From: an uncultured Pseudomonadota bacterium
GTDB lineage: Bacteria > Pseudomonadota > Gammaproteobacteria > Burkholderiales > Methylophilaceae
Length of the DNA stretch: 7,093 nt
NCBI GenBank assembly: GCA_903854305.1
Contig: CAINWC010000100.1
Coordinates: 1-7,093 of the forward strand
Reading direction: 5' to 3'
In this document: piece by piece, positions 1-6,026 of the stretch
Layout of the letters: every line of letters starts with the position of its first letter
How positions within the stretch are numbered: the stretch's first letter is position 1
The notes under the pieces: generated by a model
The model's database searches: none
Told to the model about the DNA's origin: nothing
Seen by the model: only the letters and a program-made list of their open reading frames with translations
Made by a program: the position numbers and the translations under genes

Positions 1-61
1 TATTAATGCGCTAATATAGTATTGCCATTTTAATTTCTTACCTATCTTGTTATCACTAATC

Positions 62-91
62 TTGATTGGTGAATATTTGAAATAGTATTAA
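62..91 (+). promoter_or_regulatory. Possible sigma70-type promoter for suhB
   Basis: TTGATT at 62-67 is followed after 18 bp by TATTAA at 86-91, a loose match to a -35/-10 pair. A start of transcription near 98-100 would place both boxA motifs at the beginning of the suhB mRNA leader. The match is weak in such AT-rich DNA, and other pairs could be drawn. The choice rests mainly on its position just ahead of the boxA elements. The short stem TAAAA/TTTTA at 89-103 overlaps it and would be only partly transcribed if this promoter is right. Confidence 0.3.
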
Positions 92-105
92 AATAGCGTT
101 TTATC

Positions 106-133
106 AGTTCTTTAACACAACGCTCTTTAACAC
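106..133 (+). promoter_or_regulatory. Tandem boxA (NusB/S10 binding) elements in the suhB leader
   Basis: Two near-identical copies are spaced exactly 15 bp apart: AGTTCTTTAACAC at 106-118 and CGCTCTTTAACAC at 121-133. The E. coli rRNA leader boxA is TGCTCTTTAACAA. The second copy matches its central 11 bases (GCTCTTTAACA) perfectly and the first matches 10 of those 11. In RNA, boxA is bound by NusB and ribosomal protein S10 (NusE) and nucleates the Nus complex that also contains NusA, NusG and SuhB. The gene directly downstream is suhB. In E. coli the Nus complex represses suhB through a leader boxA, mainly by blocking translation, with Rho-dependent termination following. Autoregulation here is inferred from motif plus gene. 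The second copy ends 113 bases before the suhB ATG, so the geometry may differ from E. coli. Confidence 0.7.
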
Positions 134-246
134 GGTTGTAAATTTAGATTTATTCTATGCAAATATACGCATATCAATAATTTTTAAGTCCATTTAAATA
201 TGGAACACGTTGAATAACTGGCTACTTCATATAGATTCGAGAAAAC

Positions 247-1083
247 ATGCATCCTATGCTATCAAACGCAGTGAAAGCTGCACGCCGTGCCGGCAGTATT
301 ATTACACGCGCCTCTGAGGACATTGGCTCACTTAAGATTCAAACCAAGACCTATAACGACTTTGTGACCGAAGTGGATAGGGCGGCAGAACAGGCCATTA
401 TCGATACGCTTAAAGATCTGTATCCACATCACGGTTTTTTGGGCGAGGAGAGCGGTGAGTCTAATATTGAGGCTGATTTCATTTGGATTATTGATCCATT
501 AGACGGTACGACCAATTTCTTACATGGTTTTCCACAATATTGTATTTCAATCGCCTTGCAAGAGCGCGGTGTGTTAACGCATGCGGTGGTGTACGACCCG
601 AACAGAAACGATTTATTCACGGCAACTAAAGGTCGCGGTGCATTTTTGAACGATAAACGTATTCGTGTAACACAACGTACTAAATTGCAAGAATGTATGA
701 TTGGTACAGGCTTTCCGTTTCGCGACTTTACACATTTAGATACTTACTTAGACATGTTGAAAGACATGATTAAAAAAACTACAGGTATTCGTCGCCCAGG
801 TTCAGCCGCTTTAGATTTAGCTTATGTAGCCGCTGGTTGGTATGATGGCTTTTGGGAAATTGGCTTGTCAACTTGGGACATTGCTGCAGGTGGTTTGATT
901 GTTCAAGAAGCTGGCGGTATGGTGGGCGATTTTGAAGGCAATGAAGCGTGGATTAAAACGGGTAATATCGTGGCTGGAAATCCAAAAATATTCGGCCAAA
1001 TGCTGCAAACATTAAGTCCACATGTCACTGATAGTTTAAAAACACCGTCATCAACACCAGTACCAGCACCAGAAGAAATATAA
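247..1083 (+). CDS. suhB: SuhB: inositol-1-monophosphatase family protein and Nus-complex factor
   Basis: This is a 278-residue protein of the Mg2+-dependent inositol monophosphatase family, which hydrolyses inositol 1-phosphate to inositol and phosphate in the cytoplasm. The metal and catalytic signatures are complete: GEES at 66-69 (E67/E68), DPLDGTTNF at 83-91 (D83, D86), and WDIAAG at 210-215 (D211), with the substrate loop [11 protein letters not shown] around 182-192. The MHPML start and the overall length (E. coli SuhB is about 267 residues) identify it as SuhB rather than CysQ. E. coli SuhB is also a subunit of the rRNA antitermination and folding complex, a role that fits the two boxA motifs in this gene's leader. 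The C-terminal tail (about 265-278) is rich in Pro, Ser and Thr and looks disordered. The ATG at 247 has only a weak Shine-Dalgarno (GAGA at 239-242). Whether the moonlighting Nus role holds in this organism is inferred. Confidence 0.93.
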   Translation: MHPMLSNAVKAARRAGSIITRASEDIGSLKIQTKTYNDFVTEVDRAAEQAIIDTLKDLYPHHGFLGEESGESNIEADFIWIIDPLDGTTNFLHGFPQYCISIALQERGVLTHAVVYDPNRNDLFTATKGRGAFLNDKRIRVTQRTKLQECMIGTGFPFRDFTHLDTYLDMLKDMIKKTTGIRRPGSAALDLAYVAAGWYDGFWEIGLSTWDIAAGGLIVQEAGGMVGDFEGNEAWIKTGNIVAGNPKIFGQMLQTLSPHVTDSLKTPSSTPVPAPEEI

Positions 1084-1106
1084 AATATATTGTACGTTTT
1101 AAGGTT

Positions 1107-1129
1107 CGCCTGCCTCTCATGAGCAGGCG
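1107..1129. terminator. Strong GC-rich hairpin just after suhB (possible terminator or mRNA 3' end)
   Basis: CGCCTGC at 1107-1113 pairs perfectly with GCAGGCG at 1123-1129 around a 9-base loop. It starts 24 bp past the suhB stop and is by far the most GC-rich patch of the gap. No T-run follows on either strand, so it is not a canonical intrinsic terminator. It may instead protect or define a 3' end. Confidence 0.4.
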
Positions 1130-1228
1130 ACTGAGTACTAGAAGCCGCATTAGAAATACTATTTTCTTTCAGATATTCCTTCAGTAATATTTCTAACTTG
1201 CCCTTGAAAAAAGGCATCAATAAACCAA

Positions 1229-1268
1229 CCACTAACAATAGTGGCATAATTTATCAGAATTATTTTTT
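1229..1268 (+). terminator. Candidate terminator: two short hairpins followed by a T-run
   Basis: CCACTA/TAGTGG (1229-1234 with 1239-1244, 4-base loop) is followed directly by ATAATT/AATTAT (1246-1251 with 1258-1263) and then five T residues (1264-1268). Read on the plus strand, this resembles an intrinsic terminator separating suhB from the downstream gene. The second stem is all A/T and weak. The position, about 150 bp after suhB and 85 bp before the next gene, is sensible, but termination efficiency cannot be judged by eye. Confidence 0.3.
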
Positions 1269-1322
1269 ACATTAGAGTGAAAAATAGTCAGTACATTTTC
1301 AATAGATGAGGTTAACGCTAGT

Positions 1323-1358
1323 ATGAAAAATGTGAATAATAAAGTGCAAAAATGCTAG
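1323..1358 (+). CDS. Possible 11-codon leader peptide overlapping the next gene's start
   Basis: ATG at 1323 opens an 11-codon frame (MKNVNNKVQKC) that ends with TAG at 1356-1358, across the ATG at 1352 of the large membrane protein gene, in a different frame. A GAGG at 1308-1311 lies 11 bases before ATG 1323, while the large gene has no clear Shine-Dalgarno of its own. Ribosomes finishing the short frame could therefore restart at 1352, giving translational coupling. The peptide matches nothing I recognise. In AT-rich DNA a short frame like this can arise by chance, so the call is tentative. Confidence 0.25.
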   Translation: MKNVNNKVQKC

Positions 1359-3385
1359 AACATGTGTTCGAGCAGTATGTGAAAAATCCGCAACGCGAAC
1401 CGCAGTTGACGGCTACTTTTATTGAAAATTTAATTGCTAAAATTAGACCGCCTAAGCCGCAACACGTAGAGGCAGCCGTTAAGGCTATTCAGGCGCTTTG
1501 TTTTTTACTGAATAGCGATCCTGAAAAAGCAAGACTGTTGCGCGAGGCAATACTGCGGCTGTTAAGCGAGCATAAGCCAATCTCATTATTTTTAGTGGCG
1601 CGTCATTCTGCATTTGCTGGATTTTTTACAGAAATGCGGCGAAGAATCTCGCACAAGTTTTTACCCGAAGCCATTGATAGCTCATATTTAATCGATTTAT
1701 TTGCGCTTTTTTTCAGTAAAACCAGCGATGAGCTTTGGATTTTAGCGGTGCCAGATGATGTATGGGTGCAGCTGATCGTTGCCATGCGTTTTGAAGATGC
1801 GCCTGAAAATATCACTGAGCCATGCCGACAAAATTTGCTGGCTGCCACGCAAGTGTTGTCGTATCGCATTGCAGCCTTAGGGTTAGAGCCAGAATTGTTG
1901 CGCAATCACCCTGAACTTGAGCAACATACTTCGCCTTTTATTACCCAGCAGACTGAATTGGCTGAGTTTTTATCACCAGCCGACAATGATACGAATAGCG
2001 CTAATCAGGGTGACATTAAACATATTTTGGTGATGCTCAGTCAATGTAATAGCATTATTGCTAAAATTCGCCGTAATAGCGGGCAGGTTGGCACCAGTAT
2101 TCAGCTCACTTTTTTGTTGCAACGCATGTCGCAGCAAATCTCCCGATTAGATACTTTGTTGCAGATTCTTGATCATTTACACAATGCCAAAACGATAGGC
2201 TGTGAAGTCGTGCACGATGAAGTTCTACATGCTGAAATCGTGCGATTGTTTAAGGAGTTGGTGTATAGCGAGTGTCACAAGAATGACGTGCATGAGCATT
2301 GGCAAGAAAACATGGAGATCATGGCGTTGCGTGTGACGGAAAATGCGAGTCGCACTGGTGAGCATTATATTACTGGCAATCGCCATGAATACTTTGCTTT
2401 GATGCGCTCAGCAATGGGGGCAGGCGTGATTGTGGCCATGATGGCAACGCTTAAGATACTGGTCGCTAAACAACATTTAGCACCATTAACCGAAGCGCTA
2501 TTATTTAGCTTGAATTATGGCTTTGGTTTTATTTTGATTCACATTTTGCATTTTACGGTTGCCACTAAACAGCCTGCCATGACCGCCGCTGCCATTGCTG
2601 CCAGTATTGATGCAGCTGATAGTAAGTCTAAAGAGATGGATAACCTGGTTGCGATGATTGCAAATACCATGCGCAGCCAAATGATTGCCATTTTTGGTAA
2701 TGTAATATTGGCTATTCCCATTGCGATGTTGATTGCTTGGGGGGTATTTTATGTGAGCGGGCAGCATTTTGTGAGCCCAGAAAAAGCCCATCTTTTATTG
2801 GTAGATATTGATCCGGTACACAGCGGCGCTTTGTTTTATGCGGCAATTGCAGGGGTGTGTTTATTCGTCTCTGGTTTAATTGCCGGGTATCACGATAATC
2901 TGGCCGTGTATAACAAAATTCCTCAACGTTTGCGCGCGCTGAGTTGGCTACAAAAAGTGTTAGGTATTGCAAGACTTGATCGCGTCGCACAATACGTTGA
3001 AAATAACTTAGGCGCGCTAGCGGGTAATTTTTATTTCGGTTGTCTGCTTGGCGGCATGACTGCAATAGGTGTGTTGTTTGGCTTGCCGTTTGATATTAGG
3101 CACATTGCCTTTTCATCAGCCTTTGTCGGATTTTCTGCGGTCGGTTTAGACTTTATGTTGAGTTGGCAAAGCATTGCATTTGCCGCGTTAGGGCTTGTAC
3201 TCATTGGCTTTGTGAATCTTGCTGTGAGTTTTAGTTTAGCCTTATATGTAGCCATGAAATCGCGCAAAGTACGCTTTAAACAATGGCGTTTATTGCTCAG
3301 TAATCTGGCAACAAGGCTGAATCAACATCCAGCTGAGTTTGTGATGCCGCCAAAAAAGCTGGATGAATTTAAGCATCATGAATAA
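1352..3385 (+). CDS. Gcr-type 'site-specific recombinase' family (PF10136) integral membrane protein
   Basis: A 677-residue protein of the family named after gonococcal Gcr and usually labelled site-specific recombinase. Residues 1-345 are soluble and mostly helical. They open with MLEHVFEQYV and an IRPPKP stretch typical of family N-termini. From about 354 the protein is strongly hydrophobic, with about seven likely membrane segments near 354-372, 380-402, 443-467, 490-512, 555-580, 584-602 and 606-633, and a basic tail follows. The segment HFTVATKQPAMTAAAIAASI (400-419) is, as I recall, the most conserved family signature. I see no tyrosine-recombinase R-H-R-Y set and no serine-recombinase catalytic domain, so the recombinase label is doubtful; the true function is unknown. 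An in-frame TAA at 1340-1342 forces the start to 1352 or later, and no good Shine-Dalgarno precedes it. The CDF transporter gene follows 40 bp downstream on the same strand with no obvious terminator between. Confidence 0.85.
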   Translation: MLEHVFEQYVKNPQREPQLTATFIENLIAKIRPPKPQHVEAAVKAIQALCFLLNSDPEKARLLREAILRLLSEHKPISLFLVARHSAFAGFFTEMRRRISHKFLPEAIDSSYLIDLFALFFSKTSDELWILAVPDDVWVQLIVAMRFEDAPENITEPCRQNLLAATQVLSYRIAALGLEPELLRNHPELEQHTSPFITQQTELAEFLSPADNDTNSANQGDIKHILVMLSQCNSIIAKIRRNSGQVGTSIQLTFLLQRMSQQISRLDTLLQILDHLHNAKTIGCEVVHDEVLHAEIVRLFKELVYSECHKNDVHEHWQENMEIMALRVTENASRTGEHYITGNRHEYFALMRSAMGAGVIVAMMATLKILVAKQHLAPLTEALLFSLNYGFGFILIHILHFTVATKQPAMTAAAIAASIDAADSKSKEMDNLVAMIANTMRSQMIAIFGNVILAIPIAMLIAWGVFYVSGQHFVSPEKAHLLLVDIDPVHSGALFYAAIAGVCLFVSGLIAGYHDNLAVYNKIPQRLRALSWLQKVLGIARLDRVAQYVENNLGALAGNFYFGCLLGGMTAIGVLFGLPFDIRHIAFSSAFVGFSAVGLDFMLSWQSIAFAALGLVLIGFVNLAVSFSLALYVAMKSRKVRFKQWRLLLSNLATRLNQHPAEFVMPPKKLDEFKHHE

Positions 3386-3425
3386 TCGTATCATCTAACA
3401 AAATTCACTCAAAAATGTTTAATTT

Positions 3426-4613
3426 ATGAATAATCAAGATCAACTCGACATTCCTTTCGATGACCCAAGACGCCACGCGATGGCGAATAAATCTACCTGG
3501 ATCAGCGTTGCGGTCAACACCTTACTGACGCTGCTACAGATTGCCGCTGGTTTTATTGCACATTCTCAAAGCTTGATAGCCGATGGTATGCATTCGCTCT
3601 CCGACTTGGTTTGTGATTTTTTAGTGCTAGTGGCCAGTCATCACAGTAAAGACCCTGCCGATGAAGGCCATCCTTACGGTCACGGCCGTGTAGAGACCGC
3701 AGCTTCTTTTGTTTTAGGTGCAATTCTTGCCGCAACTGGCGGTGCGATTATGGCGGCCGCTGCTATCAAGTTACAGAACATTGAGCATTTGCCACCAGTG
3801 GCGCCATTAGCGCTGTGGGTGGCATTAATCGCACTGGTCGCCAAGGAAGGTTTGTTCCGCTATATGTTACATGTAGGAGAGCGTTTGCGGTCACCCATGC
3901 TCATCGCCAACGCATGGCATGCGCGCTCAGATGCCGCATCTTCTTTAGTGGTGGCGATTGGTATTGGCGCTAACTTGATGGGCTTCGTGTACGCCGACTC
4001 TGTGGCTGCTATTGTGGTCGGCTTTATGATTGTGCGCATGGGGATTGTATTTGCCTGGGATGCCTTTCAGGAGCTCATTGATGCAGGGCTTTCAATTGAG
4101 GAGGTTGATAGCATCCGTCAGACATTAATTGATACGTCAGGCGTGGTTAATCTACATGAACTGCGTACTCGTCGCATGGCGCATCGCGCGTTAGTGGATG
4201 CGCATATTTTGGTAGACCCGCGTATTAGTGTTTCTGAAGGCCATAGCATTGCTGAGCGTGCCCGCGGACGTATATTAAAGAGCCACCCAGCCGTGTCAGA
4301 TGTGCTGGTACACGTAGATCCTGAAGATGATATTGACCATGATAATAATGCTGAGCGCATGCCAGCGCGTGAAAGCTTGTTGATGCATTTAGCACCGTTG
4401 CTCGTTGGTTTGCCAGAGCCGCAAAGAGTAGTGTTCCATTACATTAATGGCAAAGTAGAAGCTGAAGTATATTTACCGCACGTTTTTTTTGAGAATGGAA
4501 GTATGTTGGTAGAGGCTGAAGCTAAAGTGTTGGCGCGATTGACGGGTAATCAGTATTTTAGTGCCGTTTCACTTAACTGTGTTGTGGCGGAAGACTTGCT
4601 GGAAAGACGGTAG
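3426..4613 (+). CDS. Cation diffusion facilitator (CDF) metal-efflux transporter with C-terminal extension
   Basis: A 395-residue inner-membrane transporter of the CDF family, which exports divalent metals (Zn2+, Fe2+, Mn2+, Co2+, Cd2+) by proton antiport. Six membrane helices lie at about 24-46, 48-70, 92-114, 127-147, 169-188 and 189-210. The transport-site motifs are present: ADGMHSLSD in helix 2 (D53, H56, D60) and HARSD in helix 5 (H165, D169). The loop GHPYGHGRVE (81-90) is typical of the family. Residues about 222-299 form the usual cytoplasmic dimerisation domain, with H253 and H260 among possible metal ligands. About 95 residues follow (300-395) that YiiP/FieF (about 300 residues) lacks, beginning with an acidic DPEDDIDHD patch. 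Metal specificity cannot be read from the sequence. No clear Shine-Dalgarno precedes ATG 3426. M19 (3480) is an alternative start, but it also lacks one, and the longer N-terminus looks family-like. Confidence 0.92.
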   Translation: MNNQDQLDIPFDDPRRHAMANKSTWISVAVNTLLTLLQIAAGFIAHSQSLIADGMHSLSDLVCDFLVLVASHHSKDPADEGHPYGHGRVETAASFVLGAILAATGGAIMAAAAIKLQNIEHLPPVAPLALWVALIALVAKEGLFRYMLHVGERLRSPMLIANAWHARSDAASSLVVAIGIGANLMGFVYADSVAAIVVGFMIVRMGIVFAWDAFQELIDAGLSIEEVDSIRQTLIDTSGVVNLHELRTRRMAHRALVDAHILVDPRISVSEGHSIAERARGRILKSHPAVSDVLVHVDPEDDIDHDNNAERMPARESLLMHLAPLLVGLPEPQRVVFHYINGKVEAEVYLPHVFFENGSMLVEAEAKVLARLTGNQYFSAVSLNCVVAEDLLERR

Positions 4614-4620
4614 AGGTAGA

Positions 4621-4647
4621 TTAGCGGCAGATATTTTCCACCGCTAA
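4621..4647. terminator. Hairpin between the convergent CDF and hup genes
   Basis: TTAGCGG at 4621-4627 pairs perfectly with CCGCTAA at 4641-4647 around a 13-base loop, 8 bp after the CDF stop. Only a short ATTT follows on the plus strand, so the T-tract is poor. Smaller stems follow toward hup (CAGGT/ACCTG at 4666-4683 and CAGTGA/TCACTG at 4692-4711, the latter covering the hup stop codon). The cluster probably serves as the transcription end for both converging genes, but no single stem is a textbook intrinsic terminator. Confidence 0.4.
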
Positions 4648-4697
4648 ATTTGAACTTGGTTTATGCAGGTAAGCACAAACCTGATATTGCGCAGTGA

Positions 4698-4997
4698 TTA
4701 CTTGTTCACTGATTGTTTTAAACCAGCACCAACAGAGAAGCTCACTTGATTGCTAGCTTTGATTGTTAGTGGTTCGCCATTAGATGGATTGCGACCTTGA
4801 CGTTCTGGACGATGAGCCACTTTGAATTTGCCGAAGCCAGTAATATTGACATCATTACCTTGAGCTAAAGCACTAGTGATGCCTTCTAATACTAAGTTAA
4901 GCGCGTTATGAGCATCTGTTTTCGTTACACTTGATTGTGATGCAATCAATTCAACTAAATCGGTTTTACCTAATACATTTTTTGCAGCTTGTGTCAT
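4698..4997 (-). CDS. hup: HU-family nucleoid DNA-binding protein
   Basis: A 99-residue small basic protein of the HU/IHF family, which binds and bends DNA as a dimer and compacts the nucleoid. The N-terminal helical part begins GKTDLVELIA (10-19). GFGKF at 54-58 leads into the beta arm with the RNP signature around R69-N70-P71, where the proline is the expected DNA-intercalating residue, and the arm returns through LTIKAS. The DNA-intercalating arm and the C-terminal amphipathic helix are both intact. I place the start at the ATG complementary to 4995-4997, because AAAGGA lies 6 bases upstream and the protein then has ordinary HU length plus a 9-residue lead (MTQAAKNVL). The frame stays open for 31 more codons to 5090, but those residues look nothing like HU. 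HU rather than IHF is favoured by overall similarity; a paralogue elsewhere in the genome is likely. Confidence 0.92.
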   Translation of the reverse strand: MTQAAKNVLGKTDLVELIASQSSVTKTDAHNALNLVLEGITSALAQGNDVNITGFGKFKVAHRPERQGRNPSNGEPLTIKASNQVSFSVGAGLKQSVNK

Positions 4998-5003
4998 GGA
5001 TTT

Positions 5004-5009
5004 TCCTTT
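5004..5009 (-). promoter_or_regulatory. Ribosome binding site that sets the hup start
   Basis: AAAGGA on the minus strand (complement of 5004-5009) lies 6 bases before the ATG at 4997. This is the best Shine-Dalgarno in the frame and the main reason for choosing the 99-residue HU over the 130-residue longer frame. Confidence 0.75.
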
Positions 5010-5295
5010 GTAAAGATGGCTAAAGTTAATTCTGAATGAGTCCCAGTCTTGGTGGCTGGTGCTTAGTTGTAAATTATGCTGCAATTTCATTGGTCATGTA
5101 AAGCTCATTAGCCAATTAGGTGATTATTTTGAGCACTATTTTACTTTATGTTGAGTAAATAGGCTTAAACGGCCTTTCTATAGACCATTGGCTGGATTAT
5201 TTTTTAAAATAAACCAACCTGCTCAAGCGCCTATTATCAATTGTTGTGAATAAATGCATGCCTGGCAGACGGCTTGTTTCACATAAGCTACGTAT

Positions 5296-5319
5296 TGATG
5301 CTCGTGATATCTACGATCA
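5296..5319. repeat. Imperfect inverted repeat around GATATC upstream of parA
   Basis: TGAT-gct-CGT (5296-5305) mirrors ACGATCA (5313-5319), apart from a 3-base insertion, around a GATATCT centre. The repeat lies 75 bp before the parA ATG and could be an operator or a ParA-partner binding site. Arms this short arise easily by chance, so this is only a candidate. Confidence 0.2.
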
Positions 5320-5393
5320 AAAAAATGCGCTAATACAGGGAAATTGCAGTATTATTTTAGTTAAACTTGGATTGATCATATCGGAGCTAACAC

Positions 5394-6026
5394 ATGAAGA
5401 AAATCCTGATTGCTAACCCTAAAGGCGGTAGTGGAAAAACCACGCTAGCCACCAATCTCGCTGGTTATTTTGCCATGCTTGGTGGGCGAGTCATCCTGTC
5501 CGACATGGACCGTCAGCAATCTTCCACGCAATGGATACAGCGGCGACCGCCTGAAATGCCGCTGATTCACCCACACAACCCACGTAGCAAAACACTTGGT
5601 TTAGATTATGAGTGGTTAATCACGGACTCTCCGGCTGGATTGCGCGAGGAAAAACTCTCTGATGCGGTTAAGCTGGCCGATTGCGTGATTGTGCCGATAC
5701 AGCCATCAGCGTTTGATATTGGCGCCACACGCGACTTTCTTGATATTTTGGCCGCGGAAAAAGCCATCCGCAAGCAGAAGACTTTTGTTGCGTTGGTGGG
5801 TATGCGCGTGAATAGTCGTACCCACTCAGCTGCCGCGCAGGCAGAATTCATGGTGCAGACAGGCTTTCCCGTGCTCACTTATCTTCGTAATGCGCAGGTT
5901 TATGCCACTGCTGCGGAACAAGGTGTAAGTTTGTTTGATATGAGACCTTCACTGGTAGTGCAAGATTTACAGCAGTGGGCACCCTTGCTGGACTGGGTGA
6001 TAGAGGCAACTGACGTTGAAGAGTGA
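5394..6026 (+). CDS. Orphan ParA/MinD-family ATPase
   Basis: A 210-residue P-loop ATPase of the ParA/MinD group. These form ATP-dependent dimers on a surface (nucleoid DNA for ParA) and move or space cargo through a partner that stimulates hydrolysis. The deviant Walker A KGGSGKTT spans 10-17 with signature lysine K10 and P-loop lysine K15. Walker A' is LSDMDRQQ (35-42) with D37 and D39; the usual DxDPQ proline is replaced by arginine. Walker B is WLITDSPAG (74-82) with D78. There is no N-terminal helix-turn-helix and no amphipathic MinD-like C-terminal helix, so it resembles the small ParA forms that act on the nucleoid. A good GGAG precedes the ATG by 7 bases. No parB is in the window. The partner gene is instead a CHAD protein whose start overlaps this stop by 11 bp. 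A role in chromosome partition is therefore less likely than positioning some other cargo. Confidence 0.9.
   Translation: MKKILIANPKGGSGKTTLATNLAGYFAMLGGRVILSDMDRQQSSTQWIQRRPPEMPLIHPHNPRSKTLGLDYEWLITDSPAGLREEKLSDAVKLADCVIVPIQPSAFDIGATRDFLDILAAEKAIRKQKTFVALVGMRVNSRTHSAAAQAEFMVQTGFPVLTYLRNAQVYATAAEQGVSLFDMRPSLVVQDLQQWAPLLDWVIEATDVEE
6002..6006 (+). promoter_or_regulatory. Ribosome binding site for the TTG-started CHAD gene
   Basis: AGAGG at 6002-6006, inside the end of parA, lies 9 bases before TTG 6016. An in-frame TAG at 6001-6003 excludes any start before it, and the next in-frame ATG is 48 codons later, inside the conserved domain. TTG is therefore the well-supported start. Confidence 0.7.

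Larger units (their letters stand above)
4998..5393. other. 396-bp divergent intergenic region between hup and parA
   Basis: No convincing gene lies here. The minus-strand continuation of the hup frame (4998-5090) is probably untranslated leader. The stretch should hold the hup and parA promoters, but I could not pick a convincing -35/-10 pair for either. An A/T palindrome with a TGG/CCA base (5193-5216, TTATTTT pairing with AAAATAA) forms a stem of about ten pairs. A single TGTGAATAA at 5245-5253 matches the DnaA-box consensus on the minus strand. An imperfect inverted repeat surrounds GATATC at 5296-5319. The parA Shine-Dalgarno GGAG is at 5383-5386. Confidence 0.6.

Noticed and set aside
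89..103. TAAAA/TTTTA stem upstream of the boxA pair, as a possible boxB-like hairpin
   Set aside because: All A/T stem of five pairs that overlaps the candidate -10 region. Too weak to call.
189..204. TCCAT/ATGGA small palindrome in the suhB leader
   Set aside because: Five-pair A/T-rich stem with no partner motif; not distinguishable from background.
1352..3385. Reading the recombinase label as evidence of a mobile element or inversion system
   Set aside because: No inverted-repeat crossover sites, no integrase or transposase motifs and no mobile-element borders in the window. The protein looks like a membrane protein.
3415..3429. Four-codon frame (MFNL) whose TGA overlaps the CDF start codon
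   Set aside because: No ribosome binding site precedes it and a frame this short is expected by chance.
3378..3435. ATGAATAATC occurs at 3378-3387 (end of the Gcr-family gene) and again at 3426-3435 (start of the CDF gene)
   Set aside because: Only 10 bases, no shared flanks. It could be a small duplication but nothing supports a function.
4998..5090. 31-codon N-terminal extension of the HU frame
   Set aside because: The residues do not resemble HU, and the internal ATG at 4997 has a clear AAAGGA 6 bases upstream and gives normal HU length.
5245..5253. DnaA-box match (TGTGAATAA, complement TTATTCACA), also at 1331-1339
   Set aside because: Isolated single copies in AT-rich DNA with no cluster, no AT-rich unwinding element paired to them and no dnaA or dnaN nearby. 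No case for an origin.
5324..5335. AATGCGCTAATA repeated from positions 5-16
   Set aside because: A single pair of 12-base words is about what chance gives in 7 kb of this composition, and the flanks do not align.
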